Assembly: GCA_947471365.1 (NCBI GenBank)
Contig: CANIWQ010000001.1
Coordinates: forward strand, 19,390-83,389
Origin: Gemmatimonadota bacterium
GTDB lineage: Bacteria; Gemmatimonadota; Gemmatimonadetes; Gemmatimonadales; Gemmatimonadaceae
DNA: 64,000 nt
Reading direction: 5' to 3'
The translations under genes and the position numbers were made by a program. The notes below the pieces were generated by a model that made no database searches, had not been told where the DNA came from, and saw only the letters and a list, made by a program, of their open reading frames with translations. Of this stretch, positions 46,136 to 54,493 are shown one piece after another (positions within the stretch are counted from its first letter, which is position 1; each line of letters starts with the position of its first letter).

Positions 46136-47049
46136 CCACCACATCCATCACCAACGTGCGCGATCTCGCGGACACCGTGCGCGCGGCGTTTGAGGACGGC
46201 ACGCCGCTCCGCATTACGACGTGTGGAACGTGGCCCGAGTCGTTGCGGAGCGTGCGCTCCGGCGCGACAACGCTCGATTGCTCGGCGATCACCGGCATTG
46301 TGGAGTACATCCCCGGCGATCTCACGCTCACCGCGCGCGCCGGAACGACGCTCGCCGAGTTGGAGGAGGCGACCGCGCGCCACGGGCAGTGGTGCCCGCT
46401 GTCGCCGTGGGGAACGGATGCCGGATCGTTCGGCGCGACGATGGCGACGGCGACGCGGGGACCGTTGACGACCGCGCTGGGCGCACCGCGCGATCTCGCC
46501 CTTGGCATCGAATGTGTGGACGGCACCGGCGCGGTGATTCGCGGCGGCGGTCGCGTGGTGAAGAACGTGGCTGGCTTTGACCTCACCCGTTTGATGGTGG
46601 GTTCGTGGGGCACGCTCGCGATTCTTACTGAGATCAGTGTGCGACTGCGGGCGCGTCCGGCGGTCGATGAAACGTGGTCCGTTCCGCTCGATGGCGACGG
46701 AGTAACGGAGCGCTTGCATGTTTTGCGGCAGGGGGTGTACGCGCCGCTGGCGTGCGAAATGTTCCACGGGGCCGCCGCGCGCGCCGTGGGGTTGTCCGCG
46801 GACGCCGCGCTCGTGCGCCTTGGCGGCAACGCGGGCTTCGTGGCCGCGGCACGCAGCGCGTTGCGTACTGCGAGTACCAACGCGGCACCGCACGACCCCG
46901 CTGTGTGGACACGCGCACGCGAGGTGCACGCTGCACCCGTGTTGCAAACCTTGGCCGGAGCCATTGACCGGCCGCTCGATCGCCGAGTGAAGGCACAGTT
47001 CGACCCCCGCCATATTTTGAATCCCGGCCTGTTCGCGGAGAGCGCATGA
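46132..47049 (+). CDS. glcE: Glycolate oxidase subunit GlcE (FAD-binding)
   Basis: The protein has 305 residues from the GTG at 46132, inside the glcD stop. The longer frame starting within glcD is not coding. It is a shortened FAD-binding subunit: the PCMH region has EYIPGDLTLTARAGTTLAEL and GTDAGSFGATMATATRG, then VVKNVAGFDLTRLMVGSWGTL. It lacks the catalytic C-terminal cap of GlcD. It ends with the typical FDPRHILNPG. GlcE joins GlcD in the membrane-associated complex. Confidence 0.92.
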   Translation: MTTTSITNVRDLADTVRAAFEDGTPLRITTCGTWPESLRSVRSGATTLDCSAITGIVEYIPGDLTLTARAGTTLAELEEATARHGQWCPLSPWGTDAGSFGATMATATRGPLTTALGAPRDLALGIECVDGTGAVIRGGGRVVKNVAGFDLTRLMVGSWGTLAILTEISVRLRARPAVDETWSVPLDGDGVTERLHVLRQGVYAPLACEMFHGAAARAVGLSADAALVRLGGNAGFVAAARSALRTASTNAAPHDPAVWTRAREVHAAPVLQTLAGAIDRPLDRRVKAQFDPRHILNPGLFAESA

Positions 47050-48308
47050 CCGCACGCGCACCATTGCCGGGGAGCGAACTGTGCGTGCACTGCGGCTTTT
47101 GCCTGCAAGCCTGCCCCACGTACCTCGCGCTCGACGACGAGAACGATTCACCACGCGGCCGCATTGTGCTCATGAAAGCGCTGGCCGCGGGCACGATTGC
47201 CGATACGGATCCGTTCGTCGGACTGCACCTCGATCAGTGCCTCGGCTGCCGCGCGTGCGAAACCGCGTGCCCCGCCGGCGTACCGTACGGGCAGATGCTC
47301 GAAGCCACGCGAGAACGGCAAGCGAGCGTGCGGCCGACGCCACTCGTGGCGCGGCTGGTGCTGCGTGTGTTCGAGCGGCCCGTCGTGCTCGGCATCGTGA
47401 TGTTCGGGGCGCGCGTGCTCCGCGCCACGAGATTGCCTTGGCTCTTGGCCAAACTCCCGGGGCGCATCGGTGCGTCGATGGCGATGCTCGCGTCCACGCG
47501 CCGCCCGGGGGGGGGGCGCGCGCGCGTCGCGTTGCCGTCGTCGACGGTGCCGGCGGCAGGCACACTCACGAAAGTCGCCACGCTCGACGGATGCGTGATG
47601 GAAGGGCTGTTTGCCTCCACCAACCGCGCCACGGAACGCGTCCTCGCGATCAACGGCTTCGCGGTGACGGCCGCGCCCGGACAACAGTGTTGCGGGGCGT
47701 TGCACGTGCACGCTGGCGACGCTGACGCCGCGCGCGCACTTGCCCGCGTGAACATCGCCGCGTTCGAACAGAGCGGCGCAGCCTTGATTGCGGTGAATTC
47801 GGCCGGCTGCGGCGCGATGCTCAAGGAATACGGACATCTCCTGAAGGACGACGCGGCGTGGCGCGAACGCGCGACGCTGTTTTCGAAGCGCGTGAAAGAT
47901 GTCACCGAACTGCTCGCTGACGTCGGGCCGCGAGCGGTCACGCCATCGGCAGACGCGCCGCGCGTGACCTACGATGCGCCCTGCCACCTGTTGCATGCAC
48001 AGCGCATTGCCGACGCGCCCTTGCGCGTGCTGCGGGCCACGGGCGCCACACTGATTCCGCTTCCGGACGCCGAACAGTGCTGTGGTAGTGCCGGGCTCTA
48101 CAGTCTGGTGGAACCCTCGCTCTCGCTCCGCGTGTTGTCGCCGAAACTCGCGCACATTGCCAACACCGGAGCGCAGGTGGTGGCGACGGGAAATCCCGGG
48201 TGCCTCATGCACATCGGGGCGGGCTTGGTGCGCAGCGGCGCGCACGCCGTCGCGCGGCATCCTGTGGAGCTTCTGGATGACGCCTATGCCGCGGAGCGCA
48301 CCTCGTGA
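47046..48308 (+). CDS. glcF: Glycolate oxidase iron-sulphur subunit GlcF
   Basis: The 420-residue protein has two 4Fe-4S clusters (CVHCGFCLQACP and CLGCRACETACP). Two CCG domains follow, with CCGALHVHAGD and CCGSAGLYS, which pass electrons to quinone. The start overlaps the glcE stop (ATGA). A run of ten G (47507-47516) lies in the frame within the linker before the first CCG domain and encodes Gly-Gly-Gly after Arg-Pro. The reading frame is intact as given. The last 4 bases overlap the next gene. Confidence 0.93.
   Translation: MTARAPLPGSELCVHCGFCLQACPTYLALDDENDSPRGRIVLMKALAAGTIADTDPFVGLHLDQCLGCRACETACPAGVPYGQMLEATRERQASVRPTPLVARLVLRVFERPVVLGIVMFGARVLRATRLPWLLAKLPGRIGASMAMLASTRRPGGGRARVALPSSTVPAAGTLTKVATLDGCVMEGLFASTNRATERVLAINGFAVTAAPGQQCCGALHVHAGDADAARALARVNIAAFEQSGAALIAVNSAGCGAMLKEYGHLLKDDAAWRERATLFSKRVKDVTELLADVGPRAVTPSADAPRVTYDAPCHLLHAQRIADAPLRVLRATGATLIPLPDAEQCCGSAGLYSLVEPSLSLRVLSPKLAHIANTGAQVVATGNPGCLMHIGAGLVRSGAHAVARHPVELLDDAYAAERTS
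47507..47516 (+). repeat. G10 homopolymer inside glcF
   Basis: Ten consecutive G encode part of RPGGGR in glcF. A one-base slip would truncate the protein before its CCG domains. It may be a contingency tract or a sequencing risk. Confidence 0.9.
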
Positions 48309-49099
48309 CGCACACGGAGCGCCCCGCGTTGCTTGTGGCCTTTGACGACGTGCTGGCCAACACCGCAGCGGAACGCGGCACCGCGCTCCGCGACGCCGTA
48401 CGCGAAGTCACCGGCCGCACCATCCCTCGTGACGCCGACCAGTGGAGTGCGTGGTGTGAAGGACGCACCTTTGCCGCCGCAGCGCGCGACGCCGTACGCC
48501 AAGCCACGGGTGAAACGGCCAACACGGCCAACACGGCCAACACGGCCAACACGGCCAACACGGCCAACACGGCCAACACGGCCAACACGGCCAACACGGC
48601 GGTCCCTGCGGACGACGAGTCCGCGATTGCGCTCGTCGCACTCGTTGCTGAACGACAGTTCTCCGCGCGGGCGCAACGTGGTCTCGCGTTGCACGACGGG
48701 GCAGCCGCCTTCGTACGAGCGGCCGCCGCACACGCGCCGCTCGGGCTCATTGCCTGGAGCGCGCGGCGCGACGTCGCCACCACCATCGCATTTGCGGGGC
48801 TTGAGGATGCGTTCACGTTCGTCATTACCGCCGACGATGCGGCCGACGATGCACCGCCGGCCGCACGTTGGGCGCTCGGCGTGACACGCCTGCGCACCCG
48901 CGCGCCGCAGGCCGTGATCTCCGCGCTGGTTGGCGGACTCACCGCCATTCACGGCGCACGCGCGGCTGGCGCGACGGCCGTGGCCGTTGGCGCGCTCCCC
49001 ACGGAGACGGCCTTTCTTGCGGATCGCTGGGTTCCCGCCGTCGATGCCACGCACGCCGACGATGTACTGGCGCTCGCGCGCCGTCCGGAGCTGCCATGA
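48305..49099 (+). CDS. Degenerate HAD-like protein with internal Thr-Ala-Asn repeats
   Basis: The 264-residue protein has the outline of a HAD hydrolase, starting LLVAFDDVLANTAAERGTAL. It continues with a helical cap and a core containing LIAWSARRDVATTIAFAGL and GLTAIHGARAAGATAVAVG, the usual HAD beta-alpha units. An ungapped alignment to motif I puts Ala where the nucleophile Asp belongs, the motif III Lys region reads PPAARWALG, and the motif IV acidic pair is missing. It is therefore probably catalytically inactive. Nine TAN repeats (48515-48595) interrupt the cap region. It sits between glcF and the YgfZ-type gene, overlapping both by 4 bases. The family resemblance is inferred and the function unknown. 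Confidence 0.6.
   Translation: MTHTERPALLVAFDDVLANTAAERGTALRDAVREVTGRTIPRDADQWSAWCEGRTFAAAARDAVRQATGETANTANTANTANTANTANTANTANTANTAVPADDESAIALVALVAERQFSARAQRGLALHDGAAAFVRAAAAHAPLGLIAWSARRDVATTIAFAGLEDAFTFVITADDAADDAPPAARWALGVTRLRTRAPQAVISALVGGLTAIHGARAAGATAVAVGALPTETAFLADRWVPAVDATHADDVLALARRPELP
48515..48601 (+). repeat. Tandem repeat of 9 bp (ACGGCCAAC), nine perfect copies plus a partial
   Basis: Units start every 9 bases from 48515 to 48587, and a partial ACGGCG follows. Each unit encodes Thr-Ala-Asn, so copy-number change keeps the frame. All copies are identical, which indicates recent slippage. Confidence 0.95.
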
Positions 49100-50151
49100 C
49101 CGAGTCCCTCGCACCAGGCTTCGCCGAGCGCGAAGCCTTTGTCTCTATTGCGGAGGACTACGCGACGCTGCGCGAACGCGCCGCGTGCATCGACCGCAGT
49201 GCGCGCCTCCGCCTGCTGTTCTCGGGCAGCAAGGCACGCGACACGCTGAACGGTCTCATCACCAATGATGTCGGCTCGCTCGCCGACGGATCGGGCATCT
49301 ACGCGGCGGCGCTGACGGCGAAGGGGAAGATCATTACCGACCTTCGCGTCTTTGCCCGCAGCGATGATTTTCTTGTGGACGCTCCGGCCGCCGGAGCGTT
49401 TGCGCTCCTCACGATGTTCCGCAAGTACGTCAATCCGCGGATGGCGCGCTTTGCCGATGTGAGCGCGGTGCTGCGCACCATCGGCGTATTCGGGCCGCAC
49501 TCGGCCAACGTCGTGACGGCTGCCACGGGAGCGGAGCGCGGACAGTTGTTGTTACTGGGACCGTACCATCACCTTCGCGTCGCCAGCGAATGGGGCGATG
49601 TGGTCATCGCCCGGGTGCCAGATCTCGGCGGGGAAGGCTTCGATTTGTTTGTACCCGTCGAGCACGCCGCCGAGTGGTGGACGCGCATCACGGATGCGGG
49701 CGCCAGCCCAGTCGGAACCGCGGCGACGGAGATTGCGCGTGTCGAAGCTGGACGGCCGCTGATCGGCACCGACATGGACGAGAACACATTGGCGCAGGAA
49801 GCCGACTTTGACGCGCTCCATGGCATCTCGTACACGAAGGGTTGCTATACGGGCCAAGAAACGGTCGCACGGGTGCATTTTCGCGGGCATGTCAATCGGC
49901 AGCTGCGCGGGGTACGCGGCACGGGGCCGCTGGTGATCGGCGCGCCGCTCCTGCGCGAGGACGGCGAATCGGTCGGCGTGGTAGGGTCGGTGGCGGCTTC
50001 ACCGCGCTACGGCTCGATTGCGTTGGCGATTGTACGCCGCGAAGTCGAAACCGGCGCTGAACTCCGCGTGGGTCCCCTCGCGGGCGAAACATCCGACGCC
50101 GGTGATGCTCCCGAAACGCGCGTTCGCGTGGTGGAGCTTCCGTTCGTTTAG
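49096..50151 (+). CDS. ygfZ: YgfZ/GcvT-domain folate-binding protein
   Basis: The protein has 351 residues from the ATG at 49096, overlapping the previous stop (ATGA). It has a GcvT-like fold with the YgfZ signature KGCYTGQE (Lys248, Cys250) after SYT, and an earlier GLITNDVG. YgfZ (human IBA57) proteins use tetrahydrofolate to help iron-sulphur cluster assembly or repair, in particular for radical-SAM and other Fe-S enzymes. This would fit next to the Fe-S protein GlcF, but the link is inference. A strong hairpin follows 12 nt after the stop. Confidence 0.88.
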   Translation: MTESLAPGFAEREAFVSIAEDYATLRERAACIDRSARLRLLFSGSKARDTLNGLITNDVGSLADGSGIYAAALTAKGKIITDLRVFARSDDFLVDAPAAGAFALLTMFRKYVNPRMARFADVSAVLRTIGVFGPHSANVVTAATGAERGQLLLLGPYHHLRVASEWGDVVIARVPDLGGEGFDLFVPVEHAAEWWTRITDAGASPVGTAATEIARVEAGRPLIGTDMDENTLAQEADFDALHGISYTKGCYTGQETVARVHFRGHVNRQLRGVRGTGPLVIGAPLLREDGESVGVVGSVAASPRYGSIALAIVRREVETGAELRVGPLAGETSDAGDAPETRVRVVELPFV

Positions 50152-50163
50152 CGCGCGACAGAC

Positions 50164-50215
50164 CTGACAGCACAAAGGGCGCGATCTCGAGAGATCGCGC
50201 CCTTTGTGCTGTCAG
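50164..50215. terminator. Bidirectional terminator between ygfZ and the small lipoprotein gene
   Basis: A perfect 25-bp inverted repeat (50164-50188 with 50191-50215) leaves only 2 unpaired centre bases. The stem includes AAAGGGCGCGATCTC. The flanking genes converge. Confidence 0.85.
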
Positions 50216-50227
50216 ACGAGAAGCGTG

Positions 50228-50431
50228 TTACGGCTTCTTGGCAGCAGCCGGGGCAGCAGCCGGAGCAGCAGCCGGGGCAGCAGCCGGAGCGGCAGCCGTC
50301 GTGTCCTTCTTGGTCGTGTCAGCGGCCGGAGCGGCAGCCGGAGCAGCGGCAGCCGGAGCAGCCTCTTCCTTCTTTTCGCCAGCGCACGCGGCAAGCGCGA
50401 GCACGGCAGCAGCAAGAGCAAAACGCTTCAT
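50228..50431 (-). CDS. Small Ala/Pro-rich lipoprotein, 67 residues
   Basis: The start is the ATG at 50431 (MKRFALAAAVLALAACAG); the longer frame reaches into the promoter. The signal peptide ends in a good lipobox LAAC. The mature part is about 48 residues, beginning AGEKKEE and then almost only Ala and Pro with two Lys/Asp/Thr islands (ADTTKKDTT) and a KKP end. It resembles short Lys/Ala-Pro spacer lipoproteins that may sit between outer membrane and cell wall. No family is recognised. A TTGACT and TAAATG pair lies upstream. The lower-complexity DNA is real coding by its signal peptide and codon pattern. Confidence 0.75.
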   Translation of the reverse strand: MKRFALAAAVLALAACAGEKKEEAAPAAAAPAAAPAADTTKKDTTAAAPAAAPAAAPAAAPAAAKKP

Positions 50432-50778
50432 GGTGGGTGTCTCCAATGCGGGGATCTGAATTGGCACAGTCGAGACTGCGCCATTTACGCAGTCCTCGGA
50501 CAGCGAGTCAACATACCGATTTCTCACGGTACGGTCAAGAGCTACAATTCGCTCAAGTCTAAGAGGGACAATATGTTCCCTTCAGCAACCTCACTAATTC
50601 GAGTGTCCGCGACGCACCATTTGCCGGTTCTCGACATTACTGGATGATTATACGACTGGAGGTGCAGGCGTAACCCTATACGTAGCTGTATGTTATCGCT
50701 TCTTGAAATAATCCAATGGACTCTCCGGTTAGATTATGTGTTGGTAGTGTTGGTAGTTCACCCTCCTTGTCCGTAACC
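50432..50778. other. 347-bp divergent intergenic region, AT-richer than neighbours
   Basis: It separates the small lipoprotein (minus) and the molybdoenzyme (plus). On the minus strand TTGACT (50506-50511) and TAAATG (50482-50487) are 18 nt apart and may be the lipoprotein promoter. On the plus strand a TTGAAA at 50703-50708 is the only -35-like site seen, without a convincing -10. An ATG at 50716 could extend the molybdoenzyme by 21 residues, but I prefer 50779. No other feature is visible. Confidence 0.5.
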
Positions 50779-52884
50779 ATGGCCGCGATTCCCGTATTGA
50801 CTGCAACGGATGAAAACCCGCGCGTCATTCGTGGGGCCTGCCCCCACGACTGCCCGGACACCTGCGCCACCATGGTGACCGTGGAAGGCGGCCGCGCCAC
50901 GCGGATACAGGGGGACCCCGATCACCCGTTCACGCAAGGTTTTCTCTGCGCAAAGGTGAATCGGTACCTCGAACGCACCTACCATAAGGACCGGCTCACG
51001 GTCCCGCTGCGTCGCGTAGGCCCGAAGGGGAGCGGACAGTTCGCGCCCGCCACCTGGGACGAAGCGCTCTCCGACATTGCCGCGCGCCTCAATGCCATTC
51101 GCGCATCGGACGACGGTGCGGAAAGTATTCTGCCCTACTCGTACGGCGGCACGATGGGCTACGTGCAGAGCGAGTCGATGGACCGACGGTTCTTTCACGC
51201 AACGGGCGCATCAAAACTCGATCGTACGATTTGCGCGACCGCAGGAATGGTCGGCATGCAGATGACCGTGGGCGCGAGCATTGGCGCCGACGGCGAAGGG
51301 ATGCCGCACAGCGATCTCGTGTTGCTTTGGGGCACCAATACGCTCACCGCGAATCCGCATCTCTGGCCGTACGTGCTCAAGGCGCGGGAAAATGGCGCGA
51401 CGGTGATTGCCATTGACCCGATTCGCACGCGCACCGCGGACCAGTGCGACGAGTGGATTGGCATTCGCCCCGGCACCGACGCCGCGCTCGCCCTTGGCAT
51501 GATGCATGTGATCTTCGCCGAAGGGCTGCAAGACGACGACTATCTCGAGCAGTACACCCTTGGCGCCGACGCGCTGCGGGCGCGCGCCGCCGAGTATCCG
51601 CCGTCGCGCGTGGCAGCAATTACGGGCGTGGCGGAAGAGGTGATGGTGTCGCTCGCGCGGCGGTATGGGAGCGCCAAGGCGGCGTTCGTGCGCATCAACT
51701 ATGGCATGCAGCGCCACGGCGGCGGCGGGATGGCGGTGCGCACTATCGCGTGCCTGCCGGCGGTGGTCGGGCACTGGCGTCGCCCCGGTGGCGGCGTGCA
51801 GCTGAGCACGAGTGCGAATTTTCAGTTCAACAAGACGAAGTTGGTGCGCCCCGATTTGTCGCCGCCGGTCCGGACGATCAACATGATCCGACTTGGCGAG
51901 GCGCTCACGCAGCCCGACGCTGGCGTGGGTGGCCCGCCCGTGAAGGCGTTGGTGGTGTACAACTCGAACCCGGCGGCCGTGGCGCCCGACACGAATGAAG
52001 TACGACGCGGATTGATGCGCGACGACTTGTTCACCGTGGTGCTGGAACACTTTCAGACCGACACGGCGGACTACGCCGACTGGGTGTTGCCGGCCACCAC
52101 GCAACTCGAGCACTGGGACGTGCATTTTTCGTACGGCCACCTCTACGCCACGCTCAACCAGCCAGCGATTACGCCGATGGGCGAGTGCAAACCGAACAGC
52201 GAGATCTTCCGTTTGCTCGCCGCGCGCATGGGACTCACCGATCCGTGCTTTGCGGACGATGATGTGACGCTCATTCGCCAGGCGCTCGACGCGACGCACG
52301 AGCGTATGCAGGGTGTCACCTTCGACGCCTTGATGGAGCACGGCTGGGTCCGGCTCAACGTGCCGCGCCCGTACACGCCGTTCGCCACGGGTGGGTTTTT
52401 GACACCGAGTGGCAAATGTGAATTTTTCTCCGAGCGGTTGCAACAGATGGGGCTCGATCCGCTCCCCACGTTCACGCCACCGCACGAATATCCTGAGGCG
52501 GCGCCGGAGCTCGCGGCGAAGTACCCACTGACGCTGATTTCGTCGCCGCGGCACCAGTTCCTCAACACGACATTCGTGAATGTGGAATCGCTGCGGCGCG
52601 ACGCGCATCCGGAGGTCATGATTCACCCCGAGGACGCGCTGTCACGCGGCATTGTGAGTGGATCACGGGTGTCGGTGCGGAACGACCGCGGCACGTTCCA
52701 TGGCGTGGCACGGGTCACGGACGCCGTGCGTGAAACGGTGGTGTGGGCGCCGTCGATTTGGTGGCTCAAGTACGCAGACGACGGGGCGAACGCGAACGCC
52801 ACCACGTCGCAGCGGGAAACCGACCTGGGGCATGGGCCGGTCTTTTACGACAATCTGGTGGAAGTGGCGGTAGCGGGAGCGTAG
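50779..52884 (+). CDS. Molybdopterin oxidoreductase, DMSO-reductase family (single subunit type)
   Basis: The 701-residue protein has a 4Fe-4S motif at the N-terminus (Cys21, Cys25, Cys29 in CPHDCPDTC, and Cys57 in FLCAKV). The bis-MGD catalytic domains follow, and the C-terminal MopB-binding beta domain ends near ASGSRVSVRND-type sequence (SGSRVSVRNDRG). Cys152 in RTICATAGM is the best candidate for the Mo ligand. No signal peptide is visible, so it is likely cytoplasmic, and no electron-transfer or membrane subunit is adjacent. Such single-subunit enzymes include uncharacterised formate dehydrogenase- or YyaE-like proteins; the substrate cannot be read here. The start is ATG 50779 (MAAIPVLTAT). 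Confidence 0.88.
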   Translation: MAAIPVLTATDENPRVIRGACPHDCPDTCATMVTVEGGRATRIQGDPDHPFTQGFLCAKVNRYLERTYHKDRLTVPLRRVGPKGSGQFAPATWDEALSDIAARLNAIRASDDGAESILPYSYGGTMGYVQSESMDRRFFHATGASKLDRTICATAGMVGMQMTVGASIGADGEGMPHSDLVLLWGTNTLTANPHLWPYVLKARENGATVIAIDPIRTRTADQCDEWIGIRPGTDAALALGMMHVIFAEGLQDDDYLEQYTLGADALRARAAEYPPSRVAAITGVAEEVMVSLARRYGSAKAAFVRINYGMQRHGGGGMAVRTIACLPAVVGHWRRPGGGVQLSTSANFQFNKTKLVRPDLSPPVRTINMIRLGEALTQPDAGVGGPPVKALVVYNSNPAAVAPDTNEVRRGLMRDDLFTVVLEHFQTDTADYADWVLPATTQLEHWDVHFSYGHLYATLNQPAITPMGECKPNSEIFRLLAARMGLTDPCFADDDVTLIRQALDATHERMQGVTFDALMEHGWVRLNVPRPYTPFATGGFLTPSGKCEFFSERLQQMGLDPLPTFTPPHEYPEAAPELAAKYPLTLISSPRHQFLNTTFVNVESLRRDAHPEVMIHPEDALSRGIVSGSRVSVRNDRGTFHGVARVTDAVRETVVWAPSIWWLKYADDGANANATTSQRETDLGHGPVFYDNLVEVAVAGA

Positions 52885-52976
52885 TCCGCTCCGCCACGAC
52901 GCGCCCCTGCACGCACACGCCGCACCGGAGTTCGCCGCGAACCGGAACGGATTTCACTCTACGACGTTTAGCTCAT

Positions 52977-54434
52977 ATGCCTACGCTTCCGACCAATCTC
53001 GGCGCCCTCAAGCAGTCCCCGTTCGGCACGCCGGACCGCGCGCTTCGCTCCGTCAAAGACGAAATTCGCACGAATCTGTTGGCGCGCATCGCCAAAGGTG
53101 GCCCGCTCTTTACGGGCGTGCATGGCTACGAGGACACCGTCGTCCCGCAGTTGGTGAACGCGCTGCTCTCGCGACACCACTTCATTCTGCTCGGGCTCCG
53201 CGGGCAGGCCAAGTCGCGATTGCTGCGGGCGCTGACCTCACTGCTCGACGAGCAGATGCCCGTGGTCGCGGGGAGCGAAATCAACGACTCGCCCTTTCAG
53301 CCCGTGTCGAAGTACGCGCGCGAGCGGTTGAACGAGTACGGAGACGACACGCCCATCGCCTGGGTGAGCCGCGACCAGCGGTACGTCGAAAAACTGGCGA
53401 CGCCGGACGTGACGGTGGCCGATCTCATTGGCGACATCGACCCGATCAAAGCGGCGCGTGGCGGGCACTTACTGAGCGACGAACTCACGATTCACTACGG
53501 CATGTTGCCGCGCGCCAATCGCGGCATCTTCGCGCTGAATGAACTCCCCGACCTCGCCGGCAAGGTGCAGGTGGGCATGTTCAACGTGATGCAGGAAGGC
53601 GACGTGCAGATCAAGGGCTACCCCGTGCGCCTGCCGCTCGACGTGATGCTCTGCTTTACCGCCAACCCCGAGGATTACACGGCACGCGGGAAAATCATCA
53701 CGCCGCTCAAAGATCGCATTGGCAGTGAAATTATCACGCACTACCCCGAAGACGTGGCACTCGGTATGCACATTACGGCGCAGGAAGCGTGGACCGCGCG
53801 CGGCGGTTCGCCGGTGCGCATTCCGTCGTTGCTCTCTGAATTGGTGGAGCGGGTGGCCTTTGAGGCGCGCTCGGACAAGCGCATTGACCGACGCTCGGGC
53901 GTCTCGCAACGGTTGCCGATTTCGGCGCTGGAAAATGTCGTGAGCAACGCCGAGCAACGTGCGGTACGACTGGGCGACACCGAGATTGTGCCGCGCCTCA
54001 GCGACACCTACGCCGCACTCCCCGCGATTACGGGCAAGCTCGAACTGGAGTACGAGGGCGAGTTGGTCGGTGGCGCGGCGATCGCGCGCGAGTTGATTCG
54101 CCGAGCGGCCGACGCCACGCTGCGCGCGCATGCGCCGCACGCGGCCACAGACGACATCGTCATCTGGTTCGACGGGGGATCCGCCTTGCAGGTCGCGGAT
54201 GACGCCAGTGCAGCCACGCTCCGCTTGGCATTCGGCACGGTACCGGGGCTCGTGGAGCTCGTCGTGGCCGAGCAGTTGGCGCCCGAGGCCGACGATGCGC
54301 TGATCTCGCTGGGATGCGAGTTGGTGCTGGAGGCGCTCGTCGCCCGCCGGAAGATTTCGCGCAATGATGAGGGACGGTATGGCCGAGCGACGCGCGAAGA
54401 GGGGCGGCGGCGGCGCAGCGCGGATGACGAGTAG
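52977..54434 (+). CDS. AAA+ ATPase, magnesium chelatase/MoxR-like, VWA-associated
   Basis: The protein has 485 residues from the ATG at 52977. An AAA+ domain carries GLRGQAKS (residues 73-80), where Ala replaces the Gly just before the catalytic Lys. The Walker B end is NELPDL (Asn188-Glu189) rather than DE. The latter pattern is, to my knowledge, usual in the actinobacterial magnesium-chelatase-like group that pairs with VWA proteins. A segment ANPEDYTARGKIITPLKDRIG fits sensor 1 and the pre-sensor loop. The partner VWA gene lies 1.5 kb downstream, beyond an opposing MFS gene. These pairs act as chaperone-like motors for metal or cofactor insertion; the target is unknown. Confidence 0.8.
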   Translation: MPTLPTNLGALKQSPFGTPDRALRSVKDEIRTNLLARIAKGGPLFTGVHGYEDTVVPQLVNALLSRHHFILLGLRGQAKSRLLRALTSLLDEQMPVVAGSEINDSPFQPVSKYARERLNEYGDDTPIAWVSRDQRYVEKLATPDVTVADLIGDIDPIKAARGGHLLSDELTIHYGMLPRANRGIFALNELPDLAGKVQVGMFNVMQEGDVQIKGYPVRLPLDVMLCFTANPEDYTARGKIITPLKDRIGSEIITHYPEDVALGMHITAQEAWTARGGSPVRIPSLLSELVERVAFEARSDKRIDRRSGVSQRLPISALENVVSNAEQRAVRLGDTEIVPRLSDTYAALPAITGKLELEYEGELVGGAAIARELIRRAADATLRAHAPHAATDDIVIWFDGGSALQVADDASAATLRLAFGTVPGLVELVVAEQLAPEADDALISLGCELVLEALVARRKISRNDEGRYGRATREEGRRRRSADDE

Positions 54435-54447
54435 CAACGGGTGATGG

Positions 54448-54479
54448 CAGGCGCGGCGAGTCGGACGCCGCCGCGCCTG
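54448..54479. terminator. Hairpin terminator between the AAA+ gene and the convergent MFS gene
   Basis: CAGGCGCGGCG (54448-54458) pairs with CGCCGCGCCTG (54469-54479) over a 10-nt loop. No long T-run follows, so efficiency is uncertain. Confidence 0.55.
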
Positions 54480-54493
54480 TTGCATCCGCTCCT

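Noticed and set aside
48515..48601. Possible CRISPR array
   Set aside because: The repeat unit is 9 bp, directly tandem without spacers, and lies inside a coding frame.
50281..50420. Plus-strand Gly/Ser/Arg-rich or Ala-rich small proteins opposite the small lipoprotein
   Set aside because: They mirror the Ala/Pro codon repeats of the lipoprotein; only the minus frame has a signal peptide and lipobox.
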